Assembly: GCA_946528555.1 (NCBI GenBank)
Contig: CAMMYS010000033.1
Location: 1-64,000, forward strand
Length of the DNA: 64,000 bases
Origin: an uncultured Mycoplasmatota bacterium
GTDB taxonomy: Bacteria > Bacillota_I > Bacilli_A > RF39 > UBA660
Direction of reading: 5' to 3'
In this document: positions 1 through 8,651 of the stretch, piece by piece
How positions within the stretch are numbered: the first letter of the stretch is position 1
Layout: every line of letters begins with the position of its first letter
Translations under genes and position numbers: made by a program
The notes under the pieces: generated by a model
What the model was told of the DNA's origin: nothing
The model's input: the letters and a program-made list of their open reading frames with translations, nothing else
The model's database searches: none

Positions 1-20
1 CCCCCTGAAGAGAACAAAAA

Positions 21-47
21 ACATATGGTATAATAAATATGGAAGTG
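21..47 (+). promoter_or_regulatory. Extended -10 promoter and Shine-Dalgarno for the first nuclease gene
   Basis: TGGTATAAT lies at 26-34, a perfect extended -10 element. GGAAGTG follows at 41-47 and the start codon is at 53. The expected transcription start is near 41, so the leader would be about 12 nt. No convincing -35 is visible, though only 25 bases precede it. Confidence 0.6.
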
Positions 48-52
48 ATTAT

Positions 53-1351
53 ATGGAATTGATTGTTGAGAAAGTTTTGGAAAGAGATATAGATTTATTA
101 ATGATTAATAAGTTTATTCATGATCATTCAGTTCTAAATTTATTTTTAAATAAAATTAATAAGAGTGGTTATAGTGTTATAAGTGTTCAACATTCAATGA
201 GTGATTCTGATGGAGAATCTGATATCACAATTATATTAAAAAAAGATAACCATAGAATCGGATTATTGATTGAAGATAAAATAGATGCTGATGCTATGCC
301 TAATCAAAGAGAAAGATATAATATTAGAGGTAGAAAAGGTATTAATGATAATTTATATGATGAATTTTATGTTTTTATGATAGCACCTTGTGATTATTTA
401 AAAAGTAATCTTGAAGCTAAATTATATGAAAACCAAATATCATATGAAGAATTAAAAGAAGTCATGAAGAGTGACATATATGCAGTAGCTCTTATTGATA
501 AAGCAATTGAAGAAAAGAAAAATGGATATATAGTTTTAGAACATACTGGAGTTACATTATTCTGGGAAAAGTATTATGAATATATTAGAAACAATTATCC
601 TAAAATTAAAATTAGAGAAACACATGGCCCTAGAGGAGAAAATGCAATGTGGCCAGATTTATTAACATATTATACTAATGTAAGAATAATTCAAAAATCA
701 GATAGAGGATTTTTAGATTTAACTTTTGCTAATATGGCTAAATATGTTAATGTATTTTATAAGTATGTTTCAAATTTGCTTGATGATGATATGACAGTTG
801 AGAAAACAGGTAAGTCTATGGTTATTAGATTATATTTCCCTAAAATTGATTTTAGAAATGAATTTGAGAATTATACAATTGAATTAAAAAATTGTTTAGA
901 TAAAGCAATGAGATTATATGATTTATTAAATAAAATAGATGTTAATGCTATGTATAAAGAAATTGAGGGTTCTAAAGCTGATATAAGATCATTAGAAGAT
1001 TTTAGAATATTATATCCCACTGGAATAATAGTTAATTATGATTTAAGGGGAACATATAGAAGCTCTACTGATAAAGTTGAGTTAATAGCTGATGCTGTAG
1101 ATTATCCATATATTCAAAGATATCAAACAGGTGTTAATCCTAGAACAATATTATTTATTATTAAAGATAATACTTTATATAAATTAAAAAGAATAGAGGA
1201 TAATAATCCTAATTCTAAATATACAATTGATAATTTTGATTTGGTAGTTTCAGAAGATTTTTATAAAGATAAAAAGTTTGTTGATTATAATGGGAAACCT
1301 GTAAATGTATTCCCCGAAGAATTACTAGAAATAGTAAATATAGAAAGGTAG
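53..1351 (+). CDS. PD-(D/E)XK nuclease superfamily protein
   Basis: This 432-residue protein looks like a member of the PD-(D/E)XK nuclease superfamily of the PF14281 kind. Near residues 56-90 it has the usual order: an acidic strand (SDITI), then IEDKI as the E-x-K strand, then a Gln/Arg-rich helix start (NQRERY). The C-terminal 300 residues show no second domain I can name. The start is fixed by GGAAGTG 6 nt upstream. The DUF1810 gene begins 4 nt after the stop, so the two are probably cotranscribed. The neighbours (ADP-ribose hydrolase, integrase remnant, helicase, restriction-modification) suggest a defence role, but the substrate is unknown. The family is found in both phage-defence and housekeeping contexts. 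Confidence 0.7.
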   Translation: MELIVEKVLERDIDLLMINKFIHDHSVLNLFLNKINKSGYSVISVQHSMSDSDGESDITIILKKDNHRIGLLIEDKIDADAMPNQRERYNIRGRKGINDNLYDEFYVFMIAPCDYLKSNLEAKLYENQISYEELKEVMKSDIYAVALIDKAIEEKKNGYIVLEHTGVTLFWEKYYEYIRNNYPKIKIRETHGPRGENAMWPDLLTYYTNVRIIQKSDRGFLDLTFANMAKYVNVFYKYVSNLLDDDMTVEKTGKSMVIRLYFPKIDFRNEFENYTIELKNCLDKAMRLYDLLNKIDVNAMYKEIEGSKADIRSLEDFRILYPTGIIVNYDLRGTYRSSTDKVELIADAVDYPYIQRYQTGVNPRTILFIIKDNTLYKLKRIEDNNPNSKYTIDNFDLVVSEDFYKDKKFVDYNGKPVNVFPEELLEIVNIER

Positions 1352-1355
1352 TAAT

Positions 1356-1772
1356 ATGAAATATAATACTGATAGATTTGTTGAAATGCACGAATTATAT
1401 TATGAAGTTGCTTTGGCCGAAGTAAAGGATGGCCATAAAAGGAGTCATTGGATGTGGTATATATTTCCACAATTAAAAGGGTTAGGACACAGCCCTAAGT
1501 CTGAGTATTATGGATTATCTTGTGTTGAAGAAGTAAAAGAATATATGAGCAATGAATATTTAAGAAATAATACATTGGAGATATGTAATGAATTATTAAA
1601 ACTAAATGATGATATTGATAATATCTTCGAATATCCAGATAATTTAAAGTTGAAATCGTCAATGACATTATTTGAATATTCGTTACCAAATGAGAAAGTG
1701 TTTGGAAATATTATGGATAAGTTCTATAAAGGAGAAAGAGATGAAATAACAATTTCTATGTTAGGAGAATAA
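1356..1772 (+). CDS. DUF1810 family protein
   Basis: The 138-residue product carries the DUF1810 signature around residues 30-50: a HWMWYIFPQ segment, then KGLG and a Ser-rich YYGL. The length is typical of the family, which has no settled biochemical function. It starts 4 nt after the nuclease gene and ends 8 nt before an ADP-ribosylglycohydrolase gene, so the three form one likely operon. The adjacency suggests, but does not show, a link to ADP-ribose chemistry. No signal peptide or membrane segment is visible, so the protein should be cytoplasmic. Confidence 0.85.
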   Translation: MKYNTDRFVEMHELYYEVALAEVKDGHKRSHWMWYIFPQLKGLGHSPKSEYYGLSCVEEVKEYMSNEYLRNNTLEICNELLKLNDDIDNIFEYPDNLKLKSSMTLFEYSLPNEKVFGNIMDKFYKGERDEITISMLGE

Positions 1773-1780
1773 TAAGATAT

Positions 1781-2713
1781 ATGTCAAAAATAGTAGATAG
1801 TATAATTGGACATGCTGTTGGAGATGCAATGGGTGTTCCAACAGAGTTTTGTATAAGAGAAAAACTACAGAAACATCCAGTTGTTAAAATGATGGGTTAT
1901 GGTCAACATCCTGTACCAGCTGGATGCTATAGTGATGATACATCTATGGAACTTGCATTAATAGACTCTTTTATTAATAAAGGTAAATTTGATTATGATG
2001 ATATAATGACAAATTTTTATTATTGGCTTCATGATTCAAAATTCACAGCAACAGATGAAGTTTTTGATGCTGGAAGAACATGCATTCAAGCGATTATTAA
2101 TTATACCAAAGGGTTTGAACCTCTTGAGTGTGGTTTAAAAGGCGAAGATAATAATGGAAATGGATCACTGATGAGAATACTTCCGGTAGCTTTATATTCC
2201 TATTATAAAAATCTTAAGGATGATGAAATAATAAAATTAACTAATGATATATCATCTCTTACGCATGCTCACGAAATTAGTAGATTAGGTTGTTATATAT
2301 ATGTTAGATATATTATGTTTTTATTAGATGGCCTTTCTAAAATTGAAGCTTATGAAGAAATACAAAAGTTAAAATATAAAAGCTATTCTAAAGAGTCATT
2401 AGAAAAGTATTCAAGAATATTAAAAGAAAATATAAAAAAAGTACCATTAGATGATATTTCTTCTAGAGGATATGTTGTTGATACTTTAGAAGCTTCTTTG
2501 TGGTGTTTAATGGTACATAATAATTTTGAAGACACAATACTTGAAGCTATTAATCTTGGAAACGATACAGACACGGTCGGAGCTATAACAGGCTCTATGG
2601 CGGGAATAATATATGGAATGAACTCTATCCCTAAAGAATGGCTAGATACATTGATAAAGAAAGATTACATTATAGAGTTATCTAAAAAATTTGAAAAGAA
2701 AATTACGACTTAA
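1781..2713 (+). CDS. ADP-ribosylglycohydrolase (DraG/ARH family)
   Basis: The protein is predicted to cleave ADP-ribose from modified proteins or nucleic acids, or related ADP-ribosyl compounds, using a two-metal site. The family motifs are present: GHAVGDAMGVP near residues 9-19, DDTSM near 52-56 (metal-binding Asp/Thr cluster), a GNGSLMR motif near 125-131, and GNDTDTVGAITGSMAG near 263-278. The length of 310 residues is normal. It is last in the three-gene group and is followed directly by a terminator. No partner ADP-ribosyltransferase is visible in the window. The DUF1810 protein just upstream is the only candidate partner. Confidence 0.9.
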   Translation: MSKIVDSIIGHAVGDAMGVPTEFCIREKLQKHPVVKMMGYGQHPVPAGCYSDDTSMELALIDSFINKGKFDYDDIMTNFYYWLHDSKFTATDEVFDAGRTCIQAIINYTKGFEPLECGLKGEDNNGNGSLMRILPVALYSYYKNLKDDEIIKLTNDISSLTHAHEISRLGCYIYVRYIMFLLDGLSKIEAYEEIQKLKYKSYSKESLEKYSRILKENIKKVPLDDISSRGYVVDTLEASLWCLMVHNNFEDTILEAINLGNDTDTVGAITGSMAGIIYGMNSIPKEWLDTLIKKDYIIELSKKFEKKITT

Positions 2714-2727
2714 TCGTAATTCTTTTT
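2701..2727 (+). terminator. Rho-independent terminator after the ADP-ribosylglycohydrolase gene
   Basis: The arms AATTACGA (2701-2708) and TCGTAATT (2714-2721) form a perfect 8-bp stem with a 5-nt loop, followed by CTTTTTA. It overlaps the stop codon of the gene. Confidence 0.75.
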
Positions 2728-3088
2728 ATTTGGCAATTGATTAATTAAATTAGTTACAGTGGTTAATGTACTTTCATATAGATGAGTGTATGTGTTTAAT
2801 GTTTCTTCTATTTAGTGTGTCCAAGATAATGAGCTACAGCATTAACATTATCACCATTGTTGATTAGTAATGATACACAAGAGTTTAAGCCAACACTAAC
2901 GACTTGTTTATTAACGGTAAGAGTTTTTCTAATAAGATTTATATTATCCCATGTAAGGCCTCTTAATTCACCTATACGAAGGCCACAATAATATAAAGTT
3001 TCAAATAGGGCAATATATCTTAAATCATCTAAATAGACAAGAATTGTTTAAACTCTTCCCATGTATAGAAACTCATTTCTTTTGGCAT
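2722..3088 (-). pseudogene. Decayed tyrosine recombinase (phage-type integrase), C-terminal part
   Basis: Reading the minus strand from about 3088 down gives pieces of one integrase in several frames. First comes MPKEMSFYTWEEFKQFL, the usual entry into the catalytic domain. Then DDLRYIALFETLYYCGLRIGEL, with the first catalytic Arg. After an internal deletion comes SCVSLLINNG, then AHYLGHTK, and after a frameshift TLNTYTHLYES with the nucleophile Tyr region. The HxxR box is missing and there are in-frame stops, so it cannot encode an active enzyme. It marks an old integration event inside the accessory region. It is too degraded for a more precise family. Confidence 0.8.
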
Positions 3089-3098
3089 GCTTCTATAT

Positions 3099-3245
3099 GC
3101 TAAGACACAAAATGAAAATCTAGGTTGGGAAAATCACAATATTGGTGGAAATCAAATAGTAATCACTGATTTAGATTTATCAGATTCTTTTAAAAAAATA
3201 GAAGAAAAATTTTCAATTACAGCAGAATGGCTTAAAAAGCAATAG
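3099..3245 (+). pseudogene. Orphan C-terminal fragment of an unrecognised gene
   Basis: A 48-codon open stretch runs to a TAG at 3243-3245 without a start codon or ribosome site. It begins exactly where the integrase remnant on the other strand ends. The product ends in a charged helix (KKIEEKF then AEWLKKQ), and its composition looks coding. I read it as the tail of a gene whose front was lost in the rearrangement that broke the integrase. I do not recognise the family. Confidence 0.45.
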
Positions 3246-3252
3246 CAAGATT

Positions 3253-3274
3253 ATAACAAAGTCTTGTTATTTTT
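3253..3274 (+). terminator. Rho-independent terminator
   Basis: The arms ATAACAA (3253-3259) and TTGTTAT (3264-3270) flank a 4-nt loop, followed by TTTTA. It closes the orphan gene fragment just upstream, which supports the idea that the fragment once was a real gene end. Confidence 0.65.
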
Positions 3275-3275
3275 A

Positions 3276-3296
3276 TGTTATAATTGTCTTAGGAGA
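3276..3296 (+). promoter_or_regulatory. Extended -10 promoter of the helicase gene
   Basis: TGTTATAAT at 3276-3284 is a perfect extended -10. It sits immediately after the preceding terminator. AGGAG at 3292-3296 is 8 nt before the ATG at 3305. Confidence 0.6.
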
Positions 3297-3304
3297 AAAA
3301 GAGT

Positions 3305-5728
3305 ATGGGTAGTAATATCTTTTTAGATGAAATAGAAATATTAAATGAAATTAAATCTAAGTATTATTCATTATTTAATAATAATGATTTTTTAGAATAT
3401 GATGAAGTATATAAGAATATAAAAGATCTACTACCTAATAAAGAAAAATTTAATTTAAAAAATTTATTCAAATATTCCAGTTATAAAAAATATGAAAAAG
3501 TATATAACGAGTTATCAAATGAAATATCTAATTGGAAAATTTTTACAGATAATCATAATAATAAAGTTTTTAGTGAAGAAAAGAGTAATTTTAAAAATAT
3601 ATGTGGACTAGTTGAGAATAAAGAATTAGATGATCAACAAATAGATGCTATTGTAAGAAAAAATAGAAATCAATTAGTTATTGCTGGAGCTGGTTCAGGT
3701 AAGACAACAACTATTGTAGGGAAAGTTAAATATTTATTATTAAAGGAAAAGTATAAACCGGAAGATATACTTCTTTTGTCATTTACAAATGCAGCTGCTA
3801 GCGAGATGAAAGAAAGAGTAAAAAAAGAAACTAACATTGATCTAGATGTTATGACATTTCATAAACTTGGATTAGAAATTATTAAAAAAAGTTTAGGAAG
3901 AAATGTAAAAATATTTGATAAAGATTTATTCCAAGTTGTGAAGAAAGTATTAAATAGAAGTATAAAAAATCCAACATATTTAAATAAATTAATTTATTTT
4001 ATTGGTAACGCTAGATTTGATGAAAAAGATGAATTTGATTTTACTAATGAAAAAGAATATGAAGCATATTTAATTTCAAATAAACCAACTACATTAACTG
4101 GTGAAATTGTTAAGAGTTATGGTGAACTTGAAATAGCTAATTATTTGTTTAGTAATAATATTAAATATGTTTATGAGAAAGAGTATAAGTACAATACAAT
4201 GACTGATGAATATCAACAATACACACCTGACTTTTATTTACCTGAATATGATATTTATATTGAATACTTTGGAATTGATGAAAATAAAAATGTTGCACCA
4301 TACTTTAAAGATAAAGATGGAAAAACAGCTAGTGAAATATATAATGAATCAATAAAATGGAAAAGAAAAACTCATAAAGAACATAACACTATCATGATAG
4401 AATCATTTTATTATGAAAATAAACAAGGGAAATTATTAAGTAATCTAGAAAGAAGTTTAAAAGCTCATAATGTCAGAATAAATCCAAAGACTGATACTGA
4501 AATATGGGATATTATTCAAAACAATAACAAAGGCGTGTTAAATGAAACTTGTAGGGCATTTGAGACTATTATTAACTTAATTAAGAGCGATAACTACTCT
4601 TTAGAACAAGTTTATTCTTTGCCAGCAGTATCTTCTTCTAATTTAAATAGAATAACTTTAGATTTAATTAAACCAATATATGAAGCATATCAAAAAGGTC
4701 TTATAGCAAATGAATGGATAGATTTTAATGATATGATTAATTTAGCTACTAACAGCATTTTAAATAATTCATTTATTCATAATTACAAATATGTAATAGT
4801 AGATGAATATCAAGATATGTCTAATTCTAGATATAGATTATTAAAAGCAATGAGAAATCAAAAGGATTATAAATTATTCTGTGTTGGTGATGATTGGCAA
4901 AGTATATATCGTTTTAACGGAAGTGATATTGATCTAATTACTAATTTTGAAAACTATTGGGGTAATACTTATATTAGTTATATTGAGAAAACATATAGAT
5001 TCACTTCAATGATGTCTATATTGAGTGGAAACTTTATAATGAAAAATCCACATCAATACAAAAAAATAATTAATGCTAAAATGAGTGAAGATTTTGCAGT
5101 TAAATTTGTAAATGGTTATACTGAAGAAAATGCAATTAAATTTTTAGAAGATAAGTTAGATAAATTTGAAAAAGATAGCACGGTGTATTTTCTTGGAAGA
5201 TATTCTATTGACATAGATATATTTAAAGACAATAAAAAATACATTATTAGATATAATAATGCTGAAAATCTGACTGATATAACATATTTGAAAAGAAAAG
5301 ACTTAAAAATTAAATTCTTAACTGTTCATAAATCTAAGGGATTACAAGCTGATTATGTAATAATAATCAACAATAAAAATTATGGTATGGGATTTCCAAG
5401 CAGAATAAATGACTTACCACTAATTAGAATATTGCTAGGTGGTGGATTGGATGATTATCCATTTTCAGAGGAAAGAAGATTATTCTATGTAGCATTAACT
5501 AGATCAAGGAAACAGACTATATTATTAACAATAGATAATAATAAATCTATATTTGCTAAAGAGATAGAAGAAGATTATAAGAATTTAATTAAGAGTGATA
5601 AGAATCTTATAAGAAATATATATAAGTGTCCTAAGTGTGGATGTAGATTAATCCCAAGAAAAGGACCTTATGGTACATTCTTCGGATGCAGTAATTATCC
5701 AAAATGCAAATATATTAAAAAATATTAG
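3305..5728 (+). CDS. UvrD/Rep superfamily 1 helicase, helicase IV-like, with nuclease-like insert and zinc ribbon
   Basis: This 807-residue ATP-dependent DNA helicase shows all SF1 motifs: AGAGSGKT (127-134), DEYQD near 500 (motif II), [10 protein letters not shown] (motif III), EKTYRF (IV), [12 protein letters not shown] (V) and [12 protein letters not shown] (VI). GDDWQ and SKGLQADYV are typical of the helicase IV (HelD of E. coli) branch. Between motifs Ib and II lies an insert of about 100 residues with [28 protein letters not shown] and a Lys/His-rich end. This resembles Vsr-like PD-(D/E)XK nucleases. From about 775 there is a topoisomerase-type zinc ribbon with CPKCG and CSNYPKC. It heads a unit with the next gene, which carries the same ribbon. 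It may act in repair or in defence. Confidence 0.85.
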   Translation: MGSNIFLDEIEILNEIKSKYYSLFNNNDFLEYDEVYKNIKDLLPNKEKFNLKNLFKYSSYKKYEKVYNELSNEISNWKIFTDNHNNKVFSEEKSNFKNICGLVENKELDDQQIDAIVRKNRNQLVIAGAGSGKTTTIVGKVKYLLLKEKYKPEDILLLSFTNAAASEMKERVKKETNIDLDVMTFHKLGLEIIKKSLGRNVKIFDKDLFQVVKKVLNRSIKNPTYLNKLIYFIGNARFDEKDEFDFTNEKEYEAYLISNKPTTLTGEIVKSYGELEIANYLFSNNIKYVYEKEYKYNTMTDEYQQYTPDFYLPEYDIYIEYFGIDENKNVAPYFKDKDGKTASEIYNESIKWKRKTHKEHNTIMIESFYYENKQGKLLSNLERSLKAHNVRINPKTDTEIWDIIQNNNKGVLNETCRAFETIINLIKSDNYSLEQVYSLPAVSSSNLNRITLDLIKPIYEAYQKGLIANEWIDFNDMINLATNSILNNSFIHNYKYVIVDEYQDMSNSRYRLLKAMRNQKDYKLFCVGDDWQSIYRFNGSDIDLITNFENYWGNTYISYIEKTYRFTSMMSILSGNFIMKNPHQYKKIINAKMSEDFAVKFVNGYTEENAIKFLEDKLDKFEKDSTVYFLGRYSIDIDIFKDNKKYIIRYNNAENLTDITYLKRKDLKIKFLTVHKSKGLQADYVIIINNKNYGMGFPSRINDLPLIRILLGGGLDDYPFSEERRLFYVALTRSRKQTILLTIDNNKSIFAKEIEEDYKNLIKSDKNLIRNIYKCPKCGCRLIPRKGPYGTFFGCSNYPKCKYIKKY

Positions 5729-5739
5729 GAGATGATAAA

Positions 5740-5997
5740 ATGAAATATTGGAGTTGGGAATTAATAAAAAATATGCTAATTATGATGGCTATTATTGCAG
5801 GATTATTAGCGATAGATGTTGCAATAGTTCAACTAAAAAGAAAGGCAAAAGAAAAAATAAGCAAAAAAATTGCTAGTGTTAAAACAAAAGGCGGAGTTTG
5901 CCCAAAATGTGGCGGAGAATTAATAATGCGTGAAGGAAAGTATGGATCATTTATTGGGTGTAGTAATTTTCCTAAATGTAGATATACACAAAAGTAA
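5740..5997 (+). CDS. Small membrane protein with topoisomerase-type zinc ribbon
   Basis: The 85-residue protein has one transmembrane helix near residues 10-30, a basic Lys/Arg segment after it, and a C-terminal zinc ribbon with Cys pairs CPKCGG (54-57) and CSNFPKC (74-80). This is nearly the same ribbon as at the end of the helicase just upstream. AGGAGAT precedes the ATG and the gap between the genes is 11 nt, so they are an operon. The ribbon type normally binds DNA. One can infer a membrane-tethered DNA-binding helper for the helicase, but this is untested. Confidence 0.7.
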   Translation: MKYWSWELIKNMLIMMAIIAGLLAIDVAIVQLKRKAKEKISKKIASVKTKGGVCPKCGGELIMREGKYGSFIGCSNFPKCRYTQK

Positions 5998-6065
5998 AAT
6001 ACGCAATAAAGAGTGCACTAATTATTAATAATAATTTCACAATTTGGTTATGTTTTATCCAAATA

Positions 6066-6086
6066 TGGTATAATGAATATGGAGGT
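6066..6086 (+). promoter_or_regulatory. Extended -10 promoter of the restriction-modification operon
   Basis: TGGTATAAT at 6066-6074 is a perfect extended -10 element. GGAGGT follows at 6081-6086 and the ATG is at 6093. The layout closely matches the promoter of the first gene at 26-53. Confidence 0.6.
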
Positions 6087-6092
6087 AATAAT

Positions 6093-7238
6093 ATGAAAAA
6101 GAAAAATGTAACTTGTGATATTCAATATGAAAACGAAGACTATTTAACAACTCAAATTATTACCTATATTGGGAACAAGAGGTCTTTATTAGGATTTATC
6201 GGGGACGCTGTCGATGAGGTAAAGGCAAGGTTAAAAAAAGATAAATTAGATATAGTAGATATTTTTTCCGGCTCTGGAATTGTATCTAGATATTTAAAAC
6301 AACACTCATCAAAGTTAATTGCTAACGATTTAGAAGAATATGCATATGTTATTAACAAGTGCTATCTAAGTAATAAAAGTGAAATTAATATTGATGAACT
6401 AGTATCCTGGTATAATTATTTGAAAGAGCATTTAGACGGAGAACTACAAAAAGGAATAATTTCAGAAATGTATGCTCCAAAAGATATAAATAATATTAAA
6501 CCTGGGGAAAGATGTTTTTATACAACTAGAAATGCAATGTATATTGATACAGCTAGGAAGCTTATTGATAATATTCCGGAGCAATATAGGCATTTTTTTA
6601 TAGCCCCACTATTAACAGAAGCATCAATAAAAAATAATACTTCAGGAGTATTTAAAGGGTTTTATAAAAATAGCAAAACTGGAATAGGCCAATTTGGTGG
6701 TAATGATGAAAATGCATTATCCAGAATAAAAAGAGATATAGACTTACCATTTCCAGTATTTAGCAATTATGATTGCGAGGTTGAAATATATAAAGAAGAT
6801 GCAAATGTTCTAATAAAAAAATTAGATTTGGTTGATTTGATATATATGGATCCACCTTATAACCAACACCCTTATGGATCGAATTATTTTATGCTAAATG
6901 TTATTAATAAATATGAGAAACCAAAAGAAGTGAGTGCTGTATCTGGCATTCCTAAGGATTGGAATCGTTCAAAGTTTAATCAAGCAAAGGAAGCCTTACA
7001 AACATTTGAAGAGTTATGCAAAAATGCAAAAGCTAAGTTTTTATTAATTTCGTTTAATTCTGATGGTTTCATAAAAAAAGAAGATATGATAAAAATGTTA
7101 TCTAATCTCGGTAAAGTAACAGTTATGGAAAAAAAATATAATACTTTTAGGGGTTCTAGAAATTTAAACAATAGAGATATACATGTAAAAGAGTTTCTAT
7201 ACCTTGTGGAAATAGAAAAGTATAGGAAAGGAGAATAA
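6093..7238 (+). CDS. D12-class adenine-specific DNA methyltransferase (modification subunit)
   Basis: The protein is predicted to transfer a methyl group from S-adenosylmethionine to N6 of adenine and so protect the host sites of the neighbouring nuclease. Motifs: YIGNKRSLL near residues 26-34 (the Gly/Lys-containing motif X of D12 enzymes), DIFSGSGIVSRYL (motif I, SAM binding), and DPPY at 253-256 (catalytic motif IV). At 381 residues it is longer than Dam and closer to the D12 methylases of FokI-type systems. The restriction gene starts 1 nt after the stop, giving a tight two-gene unit. M.EcoRI itself is of a different class with an NPPF motif, so the pairing is unusual. Confidence 0.88.
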   Translation: MKKKNVTCDIQYENEDYLTTQIITYIGNKRSLLGFIGDAVDEVKARLKKDKLDIVDIFSGSGIVSRYLKQHSSKLIANDLEEYAYVINKCYLSNKSEINIDELVSWYNYLKEHLDGELQKGIISEMYAPKDINNIKPGERCFYTTRNAMYIDTARKLIDNIPEQYRHFFIAPLLTEASIKNNTSGVFKGFYKNSKTGIGQFGGNDENALSRIKRDIDLPFPVFSNYDCEVEIYKEDANVLIKKLDLVDLIYMDPPYNQHPYGSNYFMLNVINKYEKPKEVSAVSGIPKDWNRSKFNQAKEALQTFEELCKNAKAKFLLISFNSDGFIKKEDMIKMLSNLGKVTVMEKKYNTFRGSRNLNNRDIHVKEFLYLVEIEKYRKGE

Positions 7239-7239
7239 A

Positions 7240-7950
7240 ATGAGTCAACATAGTTTATTAAGATCAAGAAAAAACCAACATAAGCCAAAAAATACAATTT
7301 CAAAAAATGATGATAAAGCAATATATGCAGCAGGTCAAAATGTAATAAAATATTTAAAAAAACGTTTTAATATGGCTACGAATTATCCCAAATATCATTT
7401 AGAATTTGAAAAAGAAATAAAAATTGCAGATATGATTGAGTTTATAAAGCAAAGGGGAATCCGAACTGATTTTTATGCATATGATGACAGGAAAATTCAA
7501 CCAGACGGCGGTGTGATTTATTTAGTGGATGAAATTAAAAATATTAGGTATCCATTAGTTATTGCTGAGGCAAAACAGCAAGGAACTAATGATGAGCGAC
7601 TTAAAGAAGGAAAGGATAAGCAATCCACCGGTAATGCAATTGAAAGATTAGGAAAAAATCTTACGGCAATTAAGGCATATATGCACTATGAAAATATTAC
7701 ACCATTTGTTTGTTTTGGACATGGATGTGATTTTGCGGAGAATGAAAAGACAGTGTTAACAAAGGTATGGGTATTAAATGAATTTTACGATATAAATAGA
7801 ATATTTGTAAATAAAAGGGATAATGATAGAGATCATGGAGGTTTTTCTCCCGTCTCTATGTATTTTAGAGCAGAACCTTGGACAGAAGAAGAAATGTTTA
7901 ATATTATGAAAGAAATAGCAGAATACTCATTTAGATATTGGATGTTTTAA
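7240..7950 (+). CDS. EcoRI-family type II restriction endonuclease
   Basis: The 236-residue protein aligns by eye with EcoRI in its core. The catalytic segment reads QPDGG then AEAKQQG, giving Asp89, Glu110 and Lys112; EcoRI has Asp91, Glu111 and Lys113. The recognition segment GNAIER is identical (131-136 here, 140-145 in EcoRI), followed by a matching KN and a PFVCFGHG stretch like PYVLFLEG in EcoRI. It is shorter than EcoRI (277 residues), mostly in the C-terminal third. The gene follows its methylase by 1 nt and ends at a strong terminator. From the identical recognition residues I infer a GAATTC or at least AATT-core specificity. Confidence 0.9.
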   Translation: MSQHSLLRSRKNQHKPKNTISKNDDKAIYAAGQNVIKYLKKRFNMATNYPKYHLEFEKEIKIADMIEFIKQRGIRTDFYAYDDRKIQPDGGVIYLVDEIKNIRYPLVIAEAKQQGTNDERLKEGKDKQSTGNAIERLGKNLTAIKAYMHYENITPFVCFGHGCDFAENEKTVLTKVWVLNEFYDINRIFVNKRDNDRDHGGFSPVSMYFRAEPWTEEEMFNIMKEIAEYSFRYWMF

Positions 7951-7954
7951 GTTT

Positions 7955-7980
7955 AAGGATATATTAATATATCCTTTTTT
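7955..7980 (+). terminator. Rho-independent terminator of the restriction-modification operon
   Basis: AAGGATATAT (7955-7964) pairs with ATATATCCTT (7967-7976), with T residues continuing to 7980. Confidence 0.75.
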
Positions 7981-8050
7981 AATTAATATATGTTTATTAG
8001 TAAAAAACATTAAAAGCAATGTAGTAAAATATTAAATAACTATGTTATGT

Positions 8051-8068
8051 TGCTAAAATAAATGGAGG
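8051..8068 (+). promoter_or_regulatory. Extended -10 promoter of the HEPN gene pair
   Basis: TGCTAAAAT at 8051-8059 is an extended -10 with one mismatch in the hexamer. GGAGGAA follows and the ATG is at 8073. The 80 bases before it are featureless AT-rich sequence. Confidence 0.5.
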
Positions 8069-8072
8069 AAAT

Positions 8073-8651
8073 ATGGAAGATAGGGAATATGATCATATAC
8101 GAAATTATATAGTAAGGTGTATAAATGATAAAGATGATGAAACGAGATTGTTAATATCTGACTTTGCGATTCTTTGGAATTTGTATGAAGATGAACTTTA
8201 TAATAAGTCACATAGCATTAAAAAAATTCCAAATGTTTTAAGTAACTTGAACATAGGTAATGACGGGGAAAAGATAATACAACTATATAATAAGTTAGTA
8301 ATATACATAAGTAATAAAATGGAATTTAAATATGATAGTATCGTACGAAACTATAATATATTAATTAAAAAGCCGATTATTAAAAATGGTGAAGTACAAT
8401 ACTATGATGCAGCTAAAACTAGAATAATGTATACACCTGGTGAAATTAAAGAAGATATTTTAAAAAGAATAATGCATGGTGAAGATTTAAAAGATAGATT
8501 GTATTTTTTACTTGTAATAACAGCAAGAGTTAGAAATAATATGTTTCATGGTGAAAAAGATATTAGCAATTTAAAAAATCAAAAAGAATTATTTAAAATA
8601 TGTAATGAAACCTTGAAACTTGTCTTGGACATGAGGCGTAATAATATATGA
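8073..8651 (+). CDS. HEPN-like domain protein (first of a pair)
   Basis: This is a 192-residue, mostly helical, cytoplasmic protein. Its strongest feature is RNNMFHGEKD, with Arg154 and His159 in an Rx4H arrangement typical of HEPN ribonucleases, placed near the C-terminal end as in MAE_28990 or ApeA-type HEPN proteins. There is no fused second domain. The next gene overlaps it by 4 nt (ATGA), so the pair is translationally coupled. The position directly after an EcoRI-type system suggests an RNase-based abortive defence function, which is inference. Confidence 0.6.
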   Translation: MEDREYDHIRNYIVRCINDKDDETRLLISDFAILWNLYEDELYNKSHSIKKIPNVLSNLNIGNDGEKIIQLYNKLVIYISNKMEFKYDSIVRNYNILIKKPIIKNGEVQYYDAAKTRIMYTPGEIKEDILKRIMHGEDLKDRLYFLLVITARVRNNMFHGEKDISNLKNQKELFKICNETLKLVLDMRRNNI

